This document shows, piece by piece, positions 17,879 through 27,865 of a stretch of 28,310 nt of DNA. This DNA is from Pseudoneurospora amorphoporcata (Eukaryota > Ascomycota > Sordariomycetes > Sordariales > Sordariaceae). Location of the stretch: the NCBI GenBank assembly GCA_033297205.1, contig MU859360.1, positions 1 through 28,310 of the forward strand, given 5' to 3'. Each line of letters begins with the position of its first letter. Position 1 is the stretch's first letter. The notes under the pieces were generated by a model. It saw only the letters and a program-made list of their open reading frames with translations, was not told the origin of the DNA and did not search any database. Position numbers and translations under genes: made by a program.

Positions 17879-18796
17879 TGTGAGTAGGTAGAGGTATGTG
17901 TTCGTTTAGACAAGCTGATATGGGCAAGACTGGAATTGCGGAAAGAAGCTGGGAGACTTACCTCGTGGGAACTGTTGCTGTTATATGCCCCGTACTAACA
18001 TCAACTGCGATCCAAATCGTAAAGCAAAAAACAAGTTCATTGCTGGACTTGAGTGGTTAATGGCCCATTGAATCCGTTGTTGGACGTAGAAGTTATCAAC
18101 AACCATGAATCGAGACAACGGTCACTGCCATGGTACGCCGGATAAGGTCAAGTCCATGATGTTGCTCAATTGGCTTTCGGGTGGTCGCCAGTTAGCACTA
18201 ACAGCTGGGTTCGGTCCACGGGAAGCGTGCTGTTAGCGAGTGTCCATATCGGCATCAGTTGGAATCCGGAGTGAACGGGAGCACGAATGATTTGAAAGAT
18301 TCAGCATTCCAACACTGGATCCCGGAATCTGAGTCACCGATAAAGTTGTTCTGCTGCGGATGTTGAGGAGTGGAAAATGCAAACGGAATTTGGAATGAAT
18401 CAGAATGATAGCATCAGCATCATCGCCTAGCGTAGGCGGCAGGCACCCCCAGTGGCGAACTGGTGCACCGGACCATCAGAGAGGCAAGAAAACAAAAATT
18501 AGTACAAATGCACTATGGATACTAATCCAAAAGACTATTCAAAGGAACTACCTATCTTCTGAAGCACCAACATTCAATAAACTCTTCCAATCCATCTTCG
18601 AGTCGTTCTCGAGAACTCGGCACTCGACAACGACCCTAACCCTGAATCTTGAAAACAGCCCTACACCCCGCATTGCGATAAGATAAGGTAAGCTCGCCCC
18701 ACCAAGAAAATTGCCAGTGAAGTTCCATGACGCTTTCCATCCTGTCTCCAGCGCCCATACCTGCTAACAACCAACGGAAGCAGACCCGACAACAAG
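17879..18796. other. Divergent intergenic region and rio1 leader
   Basis: It lies between the minus-strand Cys-rich gene and rio1. The only structure I can support is a probable rio1 leader intron at its right end. Short frames such as 18405-18686 have no domain. Confidence 0.4.
18688..18780 (+). other. Possible 5' UTR intron of rio1
   Basis: GTAAGC at 18688-18693, TGCTAAC near 18762-18768 and AG at 18779-18780 give a 93-nt intron ending 16 bp before the start codon. A CAG three bases further on is an alternative acceptor. It does not affect the protein. Confidence 0.45.
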
Positions 18797-20446
18797 ATGG
18801 CCTCCCAACCGGAACTCACGCCGACCGCACCGGCGACAACCGACAACCAGAATGTCGACCTCGGCAACACCACTGCCCAGCTCGACAACCTTGCGATCGA
18901 AGAAGAAGACGAGGACGACCTCCAAGATGTCTTTGAATCCGACGATGACCTCGACTACGAAGATGGCGGCGCCGACCTGACCAAGTCGTACAACCGCCAA
19001 CAACAACATGGCGCCGGCGGTACCAACTCGCAGCAGTCCCAGCAGGCCCAGGCCCAACAACAACAACAAAAACCCACAGCCAACACGTCGGCCCGCGTCG
19101 ACGACCAGATCGCCGCCCTCTCCAAGTTCGCCGGGAAGATCCGCATCGACGCCTTCGACAATGCCTCGGGTCCCGCCGAGCGCAACAAGGACAAGGCCGA
19201 CCGCGCCACCTCGGAGCTCGTCCTCGACCAGCGCACGCGCATGATCCTGCTGCAGATGATCAACCAGGGCTTCGTCTCCGAGATCCACGGCGCCATCAGC
19301 ACAGGCAAGGAAGCCAACGTCTACGGCGCCGTCCTCCACCCCGAAGATGGCTCGGCCCCCGTACACAAGGCCATCAAGGTCTACAAGACAGCCATTCTGG
19401 TGTTCAAGGATCGCGAGAAGTACATCACGGGTGAACACCGCTTCAAGAGCGGCAGCGAAAAGGGAAACAACAGGAAGATGGTCAAGCTCTGGGCCGAGAA
19501 GGAGTTCCGCAACCTGCGCCGTCTATACACAGCCGGCATCCCTTGCCCGGAGCCCATCAAGCTCAAGCTGCACGTTCTCGTCATGAGCTTCCTGGGCGAC
19601 CGCAAGGGCTGGGCCTACCCCCGTCTGCGCGACGCGCCCATCTCCGGCGATGACGCCGACGACCAATGGCGCGACCTCTACATCCAGCTTTTGGGGCTTA
19701 TGCGCAAGCTTTACCAAGTCTGCCGTTTAGTCCATGCCGATTTGTCGGAATACAACATCCTTTACAACAACAAGAAGCTCTACATCATTGACGTTTCCCA
19801 ATCCGTCGAGCACGACCACCCGCACTCGCTCGAGTTCCTGCGCATGGATATCAAGAACGTCGGCGATTTCTTCAGGAGGAAGGGCGTCGACACGCTGCCG
19901 GACCGCACGATTTTCGACTTTATTGTTAACCCCAACGGACCGGCAGAGGAACCCGGCATGAAGGAGACGATCGAGAACCTTTACCAGACGAGGGTGGAGA
20001 CTGCGGACACGGAAGAGGCCAGAGCCGAGGAGGAAGTCGACAACGAGGTGTTCAGGAATCAGTACATCCCCAAGACGTTGAACGAGGTTTACGATATCGA
20101 GAAGGACGTCGCCAAGGTTAATGAGGGCCAGGGGGAGGATCTGGTGTATAAGAACCTGTTGGCGAATTCTGTGGTGCAAAAGACTGCGGAAGACAAGAAA
20201 GAGGAGGAATCCGACGAGGAGGAAGAGGGCAGTGGTGATGAGGAGGAGGAGGGAAGTGATGATGAAGAGGACGACGAGAGCCGATTCGAAAAGGGAACAC
20301 CAAGAGGCAAGAGGTTCATTGACAAGAACGAAAAGAAGGAGCATAAGCAGGCGGTCAAGGAGGCTAAGAGGGAGAAGAGGAAAGAGAAGATACCCAAGGC
20401 GGTCAAGAAGAAGTTGGTGAGCAGCTCGTCGAGGAGGAAGCACTAA
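18797..20446 (+). CDS. rio1: RIO1-type atypical serine/threonine kinase
   Basis: This is a 549-residue single-exon protein. RIO1 acts late in cytoplasmic 40S ribosome maturation, where its ATPase/kinase cycle helps final 20S pre-rRNA processing and factor release. The N-terminus is acidic (EEEDEDDLQDVFESDDD), followed by a Gln-rich stretch. The RIO domain begins with the P-loop-like STGKEANVYGA at residues 168-178. The ATP-binding Lys is K194 (AIKVYKT). The RIO1 insert KDREKYITGEHRF follows. The catalytic loop LVHADLSEYNIL has D315, and IIDVSQSVEHDHP has the metal-binding D332. The C-terminus (from about residue 460) is a Glu/Asp block followed by a Lys/Arg-rich tail, as in many fungal RIO1 proteins. 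All key residues are present, so the kinase should be active. Confidence 0.95.
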   Translation: MASQPELTPTAPATTDNQNVDLGNTTAQLDNLAIEEEDEDDLQDVFESDDDLDYEDGGADLTKSYNRQQQHGAGGTNSQQSQQAQAQQQQQKPTANTSARVDDQIAALSKFAGKIRIDAFDNASGPAERNKDKADRATSELVLDQRTRMILLQMINQGFVSEIHGAISTGKEANVYGAVLHPEDGSAPVHKAIKVYKTAILVFKDREKYITGEHRFKSGSEKGNNRKMVKLWAEKEFRNLRRLYTAGIPCPEPIKLKLHVLVMSFLGDRKGWAYPRLRDAPISGDDADDQWRDLYIQLLGLMRKLYQVCRLVHADLSEYNILYNNKKLYIIDVSQSVEHDHPHSLEFLRMDIKNVGDFFRRKGVDTLPDRTIFDFIVNPNGPAEEPGMKETIENLYQTRVETADTEEARAEEEVDNEVFRNQYIPKTLNEVYDIEKDVAKVNEGQGEDLVYKNLLANSVVQKTAEDKKEEESDEEEEGSGDEEEEGSDDEEDDESRFEKGTPRGKRFIDKNEKKEHKQAVKEAKREKRKEKIPKAVKKKLVSSSSRRKH

Positions 20447-21359
20447 GCTGCCGGGTATCTACTTTTTTCTGGGTTTTTTCTTCTCCTTTTTCTTATCCTT
20501 TTGATCACGGATTCTGGTAGGGTATGGTTTATGGCGCTAGAGAATAACGGACCATCATGTCGTCTTCCAGCCTGCGTGTCGTGCTTTGATGCGTTTGGCT
20601 CTTCTTTTCCTTCATATCTGACACCATCACCTTTGTCTCCCTCCACTCCTCCAGAACCTCTACCCATTCTTACTGCCAGACCCAATACGGGAGGCACAGC
20701 AAAGCAATGCAACCGAATGACGAAAGCACTAAAAAGCCTGCCCGAGATTGTTCGTCTCCTCATAGAGCTTGTAATGGTTTTGCCTTCTACCGTGGAAGGC
20801 GAAGCCTTCTGTTCCTGAGTTGAGACGCTATTTCGGTAGACAGGTCTGAGCCGCTGGCGAGTCATATACAAATTGAGTGGCGATGCCGGGCTGTGACGAC
20901 CAAAGAGAGCACTGACGGTTTGCTTCTTGCTTGCTTCTGATGCCTTGTTTGCCGGTGTTCTCCCCCTCATCGGGTCTCACATGCGCTCACGAATTGGATG
21001 ATTGAAGGACAGTCAGAGTACTGCAATGGACCTGAATCGTTGCCTGTTGGCAAAATAGGTAAGGTTGCAGTGAACGGGCATTCAGTGCTCGGTGGAAGTG
21101 GAAGTGGAAAGCCCGAGCTGGGGCCAACCGGGTGGTCCAAGCTCCCGCCCCGGCCTGTCACCGACCCGAATGGCCCAACCACTATCTTGTTTCAACCTGG
21201 CTGGGACGTTTCATCTGTGTTTCCGTTGCCAGCGACATGATATAAATCCTTCTTGGAACCTTTCTTATTGTTTTTGTTCCCATCATCAACATGGTCCAGG
21301 CTGACCATCACTATTGAGATACCCGATTCACCACGCATCACCATCACGCGACCCAAGCC
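20447..21359. other. Intergenic region and promoter of the MDR oxidoreductase
   Basis: The left part should hold the rio1 3' UTR, starting with T-rich DNA. A TATAAAT at 21241-21247 lies 119 bp before the next ATG and is a likely core promoter. Frames on both strands here (for example 20443-20970 minus) show no domain. Confidence 0.45.
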
Positions 21360-22484
21360 ATGATGGCACCATCAAACCTCCCAACCAGAATGACCGCCTG
21401 GACACTAACATCCTCCGGCCTAACCCTCTCCCCCTCCTCTAGTTCCTCCGCAACATGCTCAGCAAGTGGAACCGCCCAGCCAACCCTCACAGGCACCAAC
21501 CTCCTCCTGCGCATAACCTACGCAGCACTCAACCCCGTCGACCTCCACATCCTCCGTCTTTTCCCCCACTGGCTTCCCTTCCGCCGGAACCCAACACCCG
21601 GATTCGATTTCTGCGGGCGGATCGTCGCTGCTGGACCTGCTGCTGTTGATAGCAACGAATTTGCCGTGGGCGATATTGTCTGCGGCGCCCTCGGAGCGGG
21701 GGACGTCTTCTGGGGTAAGGGCTCACTGGCTGAGTACCTCATTGTTGACAGCTCGTTGGTAGCGAAGAAGCCGAAGACGTGGGGGGGACCAAATGGACAG
21801 GAAGTAGTGACGGGGGAGGAAGCTGTGGGGCTATTTGGCATCGCTGGGCAAACGGCCGTTTTGATGGTGCAGACTGCTGGTGTGCTGCGAGAGACAGAGT
21901 GGAAGGGGAAGAGATGCCTGGTTAACGGCGCAAGTGGAGGCGTTGGGTCGATTCTGGTGCAGATCCTGAAGGGAAAGGAAGCGCAGGAGGTATGGGGGAC
22001 CACTGGTTCTGAGGAGGGCGAGGAACTGGTGAGGAGGTGTGGAGGGGAGGTGATCAACTACAAGTCGCACTCGCCAGTCACTGAACACTTGACAACGCTG
22101 TTCGGGGACACAGAAGATAAAAAGCTGGATTTCATCTTCGACTGCGCCGGCAGCCAGAAAATGTTTTCTCACTCGCCGGGGTACTTGAAGGCCGAGGGAA
22201 AGTTCATCAGCATCGTTGGGGGAGCGTCGCAGGGCGTTGTTCCTTATATCAGGAATAAGTTGAGGCCGGTGTGGCTGGGCGGGACGCCCAGGGAGTTTCA
22301 CTTGCTGTTGTTGATCCCCGGGAAGAAGACGGTGGGGGAGGTCGGGGAGTTGATCAAGGAGGGGGTGATTAAGAGGGGAGTGGTGGATGGGGTTTGGGAA
22401 ATGGAGGAGTTGGTTAAGGCTTATGAGAGGTTGGGGAGTGGGAGGGCGAAGGGCAAGGTTGTTGTTCGGGTGTCGCGGGGGTAA
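21360..22484 (+). CDS. MDR-family NAD(P)H-dependent oxidoreductase (quinone oxidoreductase/RTN4IP1-like)
   Basis: This is a 374-residue single-exon protein. The N-terminal GroES-like fold shows ITYAALNPVDLHILR and PGFDFCGRIVAAG, typical of zinc-independent medium-chain dehydrogenases; the catalytic zinc ligands of classical alcohol dehydrogenases are not evident. The Rossmann cofactor motif NGASGGVG lies at residues 189-196. LDFIFDCAGS and the C-terminal GKVVVRV complete the family pattern. Such enzymes reduce quinones or activated alkenes with NADPH; the substrate cannot be told. An extra Ser/Thr-rich segment near residues 16-45 makes it slightly longer than bacterial relatives. The start is the first of two consecutive ATG codons and a TATA element lies 119 bp upstream. 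It converges on the Con-6 gene with a 213-bp gap. Confidence 0.88.
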   Translation: MMAPSNLPTRMTAWTLTSSGLTLSPSSSSSATCSASGTAQPTLTGTNLLLRITYAALNPVDLHILRLFPHWLPFRRNPTPGFDFCGRIVAAGPAAVDSNEFAVGDIVCGALGAGDVFWGKGSLAEYLIVDSSLVAKKPKTWGGPNGQEVVTGEEAVGLFGIAGQTAVLMVQTAGVLRETEWKGKRCLVNGASGGVGSILVQILKGKEAQEVWGTTGSEEGEELVRRCGGEVINYKSHSPVTEHLTTLFGDTEDKKLDFIFDCAGSQKMFSHSPGYLKAEGKFISIVGGASQGVVPYIRNKLRPVWLGGTPREFHLLLLIPGKKTVGEVGELIKEGVIKRGVVDGVWEMEELVKAYERLGSGRAKGKVVVRVSRG

Positions 22485-22697
22485 AATGGGACATGGGCTC
22501 GAGGTACGGGTCAACAAAGGACAGCATTTGGCGTAATTCACGACTTGGCAGTTTGGACCAAAGAAGCTTGGAACTTGGGTGCCATTCTATTCATATCATC
22601 ATATCATCGTTCGCTCATTGTCCATATCATTCACCCGTACCATCCACGCCATCCACCACCAGACCAATGTCGAAGCGTCCCTTGGATGAGTTCAAGC

Positions 22698-23094
22698 TTA
22701 CTGCATCCCCTCCAGCTTCTCCTTAGCCCTCTCCTTGGCCTCCTCCGAGACCCCAGGGTTGCTAATAGAAGCCTTTAGACCCCTCGCAACGTTACCCGGA
22801 TCCTTGTCGCCCTGGTCCGTGGTCTTCTTGTCCGAAGAGGACTGATCGTACGGCTCGCCAGCTTCCTCGAGGACTTGCTTGGAGTGCTCCTTTGCGGCGT
22901 CGGATATTTCTGTGGTATCTCGCGTTAGTTGCCGGTTGTGGGATTTGAGACGTGATGAAGATAGGTAGGCACTTACGAGGGTTGTTCAGCGTCGCCTTGT
23001 GGCCGCGAAGGACGTTCTCGGGGTCCTTGGCAGAGTCCTCACTGCGAGGAACCTCGGGAGGGATGTCAGAGGAGTTGATGGCGTCGTAGTCCAT
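22698..23094 (-). CDS. con-6: Conidiation-specific protein 6 family, two Con-6 repeats, two exons
   Basis: Exon 1 is 23094-22977 and exon 2 is 22909-22698, with a 67-nt intron (22976-22910; GTAAGT donor, AACTAAC branch, CACAG acceptor). The phase-1 junction gives 109 residues. There are two copies of the Con-6 motif: DPENVLRGHKATLNNP with ISDAAKEHSKQVLEE (residues 24-55) and DPGNVARGLKASISNP with VSEEAKERAKEKLE (residues 76-106). Con-6 proteins are small, hydrophilic and abundant in conidia, and are degraded on germination; a protective role is presumed. No signal peptide or Cys. Orthology to Neurospora con-6 itself, as opposed to a paralogue, is inferred. It is divergent from the CHZ-like gene at 23933. 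Confidence 0.88.
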
Positions 23095-23932
23095 GTTGGG
23101 TGTGGTTTTCTCCTATTTGGTTTCAAGATGTTCTGTATGGGTGGCAGTCGGAGTTGATGGGCGGTTGAAACTGATTCCAAGCTGGAGATGGAGCAGGCTG
23201 ATATACTTGCCCTCTTCTCTCACAGCCCGGAGTGTTTTCTCCCGGCACCCTTTAATTTGATGGCGTTTGTTTGTAACTGCCTGTTGATGACGCTTCGCCA
23301 GCTGGAGTCATGACGTTATTTGGCGAGACTGTGCATCCAATCACCTTTTACCCCGCAGAACACTCGCTCGTCCCTTCCCTTTGAATATGAAACCACTGCA
23401 ATTTGGTTGCGAATGTCAGTCACTTTGGCAGCTGCACAAAGGGTTCCTGCCCTTGTTTGGCAATTGGAAGTGCGTGTAAGTGGCAGAAGTGGGTCGGGTC
23501 GATCCGCGCGGTGCGCAAACCTGACGGGAAGGAGCAAACAATGAAAGCATGGATTCCACATCGATCGCCAGCACGATGCGAAATCTCCAGGTATCAGAAA
23601 CAGATTTGGGAAGGAATGGACGACGTCACGGCTCGGAGTGGAGGAAAGAAGGGACGACAGCCGTTTGCGGTTCGTTTGGTGATTGTTTGTTCATCCATAA
23701 TCGGACATGTGTGTAATCGTTTCGTCATCCATTTCGGGTGAGTCTTGGAGGTTAAGGGGGGGAGATATATAAACCCCCATACCTGAAGGTCTTTTCTTCT
23801 GCATCTCCAACAGAATCTCGATTCCACAACTTCAACTTGGAAGCCCACGTCAAACATCACCAAGCCAAGCTCACGCCTAAAACGCTTGGCCAACACCAGC
23901 TCACCAATTCCAACCACCCACAAACCACCAAC
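23095..23932. promoter_or_regulatory. Shared 838-bp divergent promoter region, Con-6 and CHZ-like genes
   Basis: TATATAA at 23766-23772 is placed for the plus-strand gene, preceded by AGGGG at 23755-23759, which matches the stress-response element core. Toward the minus-strand gene a weaker AAGTATAT occurs near 23198-23205. C-rich leader DNA with many CACC/CAAC words precedes the ATG at 23933. No coding sequence is supported between the two genes. Confidence 0.5.
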
Positions 23933-24319
23933 ATGTCCAAGGTAGCCCACGCCTACGCCGACGACAAGCCCGGCGCCGACCTCCCCAACGAGGCCCCAGA
24001 GGGCCAGGTCAACGACCCCTCGTACAAGACCAAGGGCACCGAAGCCGTTCCCGTCATTGACGACGATGCGCCCGTTGAGGACCCCATCAGACCAGGGGAG
24101 GCAGATAGTGATCGTCAGCTGGGTATGTCTTTTTTATTTTTTTATTTTCGTTTTCCCTCATGACGTGGACGGATGCTGACGGCCATGACAAAAACAGCAA
24201 AGGACGAAGCCGAAGCCATCGACACGTCCAACATCATCGATGAAAAGACGAGGCACGCCACCAAGCCCAAGGGAACGTATCGAGAGCCGAGCGATGAGGA
24301 GATGGGTTTGACCGAGTAG
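23933..24319 (+). CDS. Small CHZ-motif protein, two exons
   Basis: Exon 1 is 23933-24122 and exon 2 is 24198-24319, with a 75-nt intron (24123-24197; donor GTATGT, branch TGCTGAC, acceptor AACAG). The phase-1 junction yields 103 residues, very acidic and hydrophilic. Its C-terminal half contains EAEAIDTSNIIDEKTRHATK, close to the IDxSNII...RTR core of the CHZ domain of Chz1, a chaperone for H2A.Z-H2B dimers. However, small fungal proteins with this layout and an ending like GTYREPSDEE are common and uncharacterised, so a histone role is not established. The ATG at 23933 (ACAACATGTCC context) is chosen over an upstream in-frame ATG at 23837, which lies in leader-like sequence. Confidence 0.8.
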
Positions 24320-24547
24320 ATGTACTCGAGACTCGAGCATGACATGATGTTACGATGAAGGCAATCACGATGGACGAATTGGGTGATGGGATTGAACGGC
24401 GCTGGTGCCGCTGTTAGGCCACAGGATAGAGTACATCAACAAGGTGTCTTGCGTATTTCTCCTACATACATTCCATCTTCCTCAAACATGACCGTCTGAT
24501 TCTCAACACGCACATGTTGCACCTCTGATTCCCTATAATCCATCCCA

Positions 24548-27500
24548 TCAACACCTAGGAATCCAATACCCTCCTGTCCCATAATACCGATCCCTCGCCT
24601 TCCCATCATCCTTTCTAATTCCCAATTTTTGCACCGGTATCCGATCGATCTGCTTGGCTACCTTCTCCTTGGCCTCGCTCATCTTCTCTTTCACTTCTTT
24701 TCCCTTTTCTACTACTTTGGTCTTCTTGAACCCTCCTATTAATCCCCTCTCCCCGTCAGCATTTGTTTCAGCTGCTTCCATCCTCGCAAGGGTGGTCTGG
24801 GCAGTCCAGTTTGGTCGGTTGAGACTGGCTAGGGCGAGGACGACGTCTTGGTGGGCCGTGTCGAGCCGGTATTGGGGGCTGGTCTCACGATAGTCCAACA
24901 CCGGATGCAAAAAGCCCATGACCAACACTTCGACCTTGCTCCCGAAGAAGGTCACGCCTGCGCCAAAGTCGGTGATGAAGTATACAGTGGTTTGTTGCTC
25001 GACGATGACTGCCGTTTTCTTCGCGTAGGGGACCGGCCCGCTGGAAATGATGGCTTCGTACCAGACCTCTTGCCTCGGGCCTCCGGGACCCATGGGGCCG
25101 CCTTTGCCGGGAACGATGCGAGCATAGCCAAAGTAGACGCCTTTGAAGTAGTGCTTGATCTCCTCCGGCAGGTCTTTGAGGTTCGCTGTTGGGATGCCCA
25201 TTTCCGCTTTGCTTCTTCCCGTTCCCGGGACGACCTTGCCGCCGAACCGAATCGGTAAGGGAGATAACGGCCCTTCGTCGGGCCCAACTACACCCGGCAC
25301 ACCCTTCCCTTGTTGACCCCCTCCTTCCGGTCCTCCCTTTGTCGCCATACCCGCCGCAGCACCAGCAGCACCAGCAAGACACATGGCACCAAACAACCCC
25401 CTCAACCGTTCCTGCTCCTCCTCCTCTGCCTCTTCCCTCGCCGCCTTAACTTCCTCCGTAGCCAAGAGGGCCAACTCCTCAACGATAACATTCGCGCGGT
25501 AAGGCTCGATGAGGTTCGTAATCGGGTCCTTGATCGGCGCCATCTTGGAAGAGAGCACCTCGGAGGCGATGAACGAAGTAAGAGAAATGCCCATCTCCAA
25601 GGGCATAGTCGAGAGAGAGGCGCCGCGGATGGATGAGGGATCGGTGGATGTACTCGCCAACCTGAAGATGGGGCTGGAGCATAACACCTTCATTTTCTTG
25701 CGCTGCTCTTCCAGCAACTCCTGGGGGTCCTTTGGTGGTTCATCCTTCTCCTCCTCCTTTTTCTTCTTCTTTTTTTCCTCCTCCTCCTCCTTCTTCTTTT
25801 TCTTTTCGTCGGCATCCCCACTAACGCAAAGATGCACCCGGAAATACCCATCCTCACACCCCTCCGGCACCCTCACCACGGCCGTCAATCTTGCCACATG
25901 TCCCTTCTTCTCGCCAAACTCCTTCTTCAGCTTCTTTTCCGTCCGCTTGATATCCCTCTTCCACCCCCTCTCCTCCGTCGCTTCTCCCAGACCTACTAAC
26001 AGCCCCGACTTTTTGGTAGCGGCACTCCCACTTTCCAGTTCCTGGGCCGTGACGCGACTAGCAGGCGTGACACAAACCCAGTCCTCCCTTCCCCCCAGCC
26101 AGTTCTTGATCTTCATCCCGCTGTCGCCCGAAAACCCGCGCTGCTGGATCCAAAGGGACCACCCATTCTCGGTCACGTTCACAACATGGCTGCCTGCGAC
26201 ACCAGCAGCCGGCGGTAGCGAAGGCAGCGCAGGAAGCGGGTACTTGGGACTCGAAAAGATGGAGATGGTAACCGTCGTTTTCGGGCCGCGGTGCCAGATC
26301 ACGCTGGGAGAGTGGCGGAGGATGGTGTAGTGCTTTGTGGACTCGAAGGGGTGGGAGAGGAGGCCCGAGGCAAGGTAGGCGGTTTCCGAGAGGGCGGTGG
26401 ACCAGAAGCCTTTTCCTTCGTCCTTTTTGGGGGATTGTTGTTGTTGTTGGAGTTGTGGGAGGGATTGGGAGTGGTGGAGTTGCGGGTGTTGCTGCGCCTG
26501 GGGTTGCTGGGGTTTGGCTAGGGCAAAGGTTGCCGCGTGGTGTACATGTACTGGTACATGGGGGTGCGGGCTTGGACGCTCGGGAGAACGCTGTGGTGGT
26601 GGTGGAGGAGGAGGAGGAGGGGGAAATGGCTGGGTGAGTTGAGGGTGAGGATGTTGGCCCGGAAGACCCAATGGTTGCGGAGGCGGCCCCGGCGGCGGAG
26701 GAGGAGAAGGAAAAGGAATAGCTGCTGTCGTTGTCGCAGCGCGCGGGGGTCGTGGACCTGGTGGAGGTCCGGGGAGGGCCGTGCCGTTATAAGTGGGCCC
26801 GGCTCCGCCTGCTCCGTTCCCGGTGGGTCCTTGGCCCGATCCGAAAGTTCCGGGACGTCCGGACTTTCCGGGACTTGGCGCGGCACTTCCGTTACGATGC
26901 GGGCTGCCAGCGGCGGGCGTGTTGTTGTAAGGCGAGTGAGGCGTCAATGGGGTATGCGGATGTTGCCCAGGAGGAGGTCCAAATCTTCCACCATGGCCGG
27001 TAGTTGCTGCCCGTGGCGGAAGCGGAGGAATCGGGCTACTTGGGCTTCGGGGCGCTGCGGAAGGTGGGCCGGATGCATTTGCCGACGGAGAAGGGGTTGG
27101 ATATGGAGAGAGATGGTTGGTTTGCACTTTCAGGTTGTTGTAGTTGCGGGAGTGCTGCTGCTGTGTTTGGTGGTCGTGATCGTTCCCAGAGGGAATGTTG
27201 AGCATAGATGGCTGGTGGTGTCCTCCATGGCCATACATGTCCCCTTGAAGCCGCTGATAATGCCTGTGGCCATGGTGCGCATCTTGCGCAGTTTGAGGTC
27301 GGCCATGAAAAGGCGACGATAACCCCCTCCCTCCTCCGGGCTGCAGAACACTCGGATGTTTATGCCTCGGTGTCTCACTTCCTCTAGCCCCCTTACTCGC
27401 TGGCCTTTCCAATGCTTGCTCTCCCAACTCCAACAATGAAGGGGCCTTTTCCGCCGACGGCCGATACGCCTGGAATGTTTGTTTGGGTGTACCTGGCCTT

Positions 27501-27865
27501 TGCTGTCTTTCGGGGGCTTTCGGTGGAAGAAGAGGTGGCTTTTCATCGTTTACCGGTACCTCCCTTGTCGAGGTTTGCTCCTTGTTAAATAAAACAGGCC
27601 GGGGAATAGCATCATCAAAGTCGTCCAAATAATCGTCGATGAGGTCGATGAGTTCGAATGCTGAGCCGGGACTTTGACCTTGTGATTGTGTCGGTCCTGA
27701 ATAAGGGGGTGGAGGGTCCAGGTATGGATGTTGTTGTGGTGTAAATGGTGCATATGCGTGTGGTCGTTGGAGAGTTGGATGTGGTGTTGTGGGTGTTGCA
27801 TTAAGTGCCGGTTTCCGTCTGATGGGCAGCGGGGGGCCGTTATGATGGTGGCTGTGCGTTTGCAT
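24548..27865 (-). CDS. Large proline-rich protein with C-terminal riboflavin-kinase-like domain
   Basis: This is a single-exon frame of 1105 residues. Residues 1-480 are low complexity: Pro, His, Gln and Gly, with a Pro run near 414-422, a Gln run near 472 and an acidic island FELIDLIDDYLDDFDD near 70. A conserved-looking region begins near 483 (GFWSTALSETAYLASGLLSH) and runs to about 682. A Lys/Glu block (about 687-708), a Gln/Glu-rich helix and an Ala/Gly-rich hydrophobic patch (about 826-842) follow. Residues 870-1000 resemble riboflavin kinase: KVVPGTGRSK, GIPTAN (890-895), FKGVYFGYA and LVMGFLHPVLDY. The usual Asn of SIGxNP is V945 in SSGPVP; E956 could be the catalytic Glu in a gapless alignment, but its surroundings are altered. 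Activity as a riboflavin kinase is therefore doubtful. It converges on the CHZ-like gene. Confidence 0.8.
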   Translation of the reverse strand: MQTHSHHHNGPPLPIRRKPALNATPTTPHPTLQRPHAYAPFTPQQHPYLDPPPPYSGPTQSQGQSPGSAFELIDLIDDYLDDFDDAIPRPVLFNKEQTSTREVPVNDEKPPLLPPKAPERQQRPGTPKQTFQAYRPSAEKAPSLLELGEQALERPASKGARGSETPRHKHPSVLQPGGGRGLSSPFHGRPQTAQDAHHGHRHYQRLQGDMYGHGGHHQPSMLNIPSGNDHDHQTQQQHSRNYNNLKVQTNHLSPYPTPSPSANASGPPSAAPRSPSSPIPPLPPRAATTGHGGRFGPPPGQHPHTPLTPHSPYNNTPAAGSPHRNGSAAPSPGKSGRPGTFGSGQGPTGNGAGGAGPTYNGTALPGPPPGPRPPRAATTTAAIPFPSPPPPPGPPPQPLGLPGQHPHPQLTQPFPPPPPPPPPPQRSPERPSPHPHVPVHVHHAATFALAKPQQPQAQQHPQLHHSQSLPQLQQQQQSPKKDEGKGFWSTALSETAYLASGLLSHPFESTKHYTILRHSPSVIWHRGPKTTVTISIFSSPKYPLPALPSLPPAAGVAGSHVVNVTENGWSLWIQQRGFSGDSGMKIKNWLGGREDWVCVTPASRVTAQELESGSAATKKSGLLVGLGEATEERGWKRDIKRTEKKLKKEFGEKKGHVARLTAVVRVPEGCEDGYFRVHLCVSGDADEKKKKKEEEEEKKKKKKEEEKDEPPKDPQELLEEQRKKMKVLCSSPIFRLASTSTDPSSIRGASLSTMPLEMGISLTSFIASEVLSSKMAPIKDPITNLIEPYRANVIVEELALLATEEVKAAREEAEEEEQERLRGLFGAMCLAGAAGAAAGMATKGGPEGGGQQGKGVPGVVGPDEGPLSPLPIRFGGKVVPGTGRSKAEMGIPTANLKDLPEEIKHYFKGVYFGYARIVPGKGGPMGPGGPRQEVWYEAIISSGPVPYAKKTAVIVEQQTTVYFITDFGAGVTFFGSKVEVLVMGFLHPVLDYRETSPQYRLDTAHQDVVLALASLNRPNWTAQTTLARMEAAETNADGERGLIGGFKKTKVVEKGKEVKEKMSEAKEKVAKQIDRIPVQKLGIRKDDGKARDRYYGTGGYWIPRC

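Noticed and set aside
18764..19438. 224-codon open frame antisense to rio1
   Set aside because: It is opposite a clear RIO kinase and has no domain; GC-rich biased codons keep the opposite strand open.
25509..26330. 273-codon plus-strand frame with Ser/Phe runs
   Set aside because: It is the shadow of the Lys/Glu and Pro-rich coding region on the minus strand.
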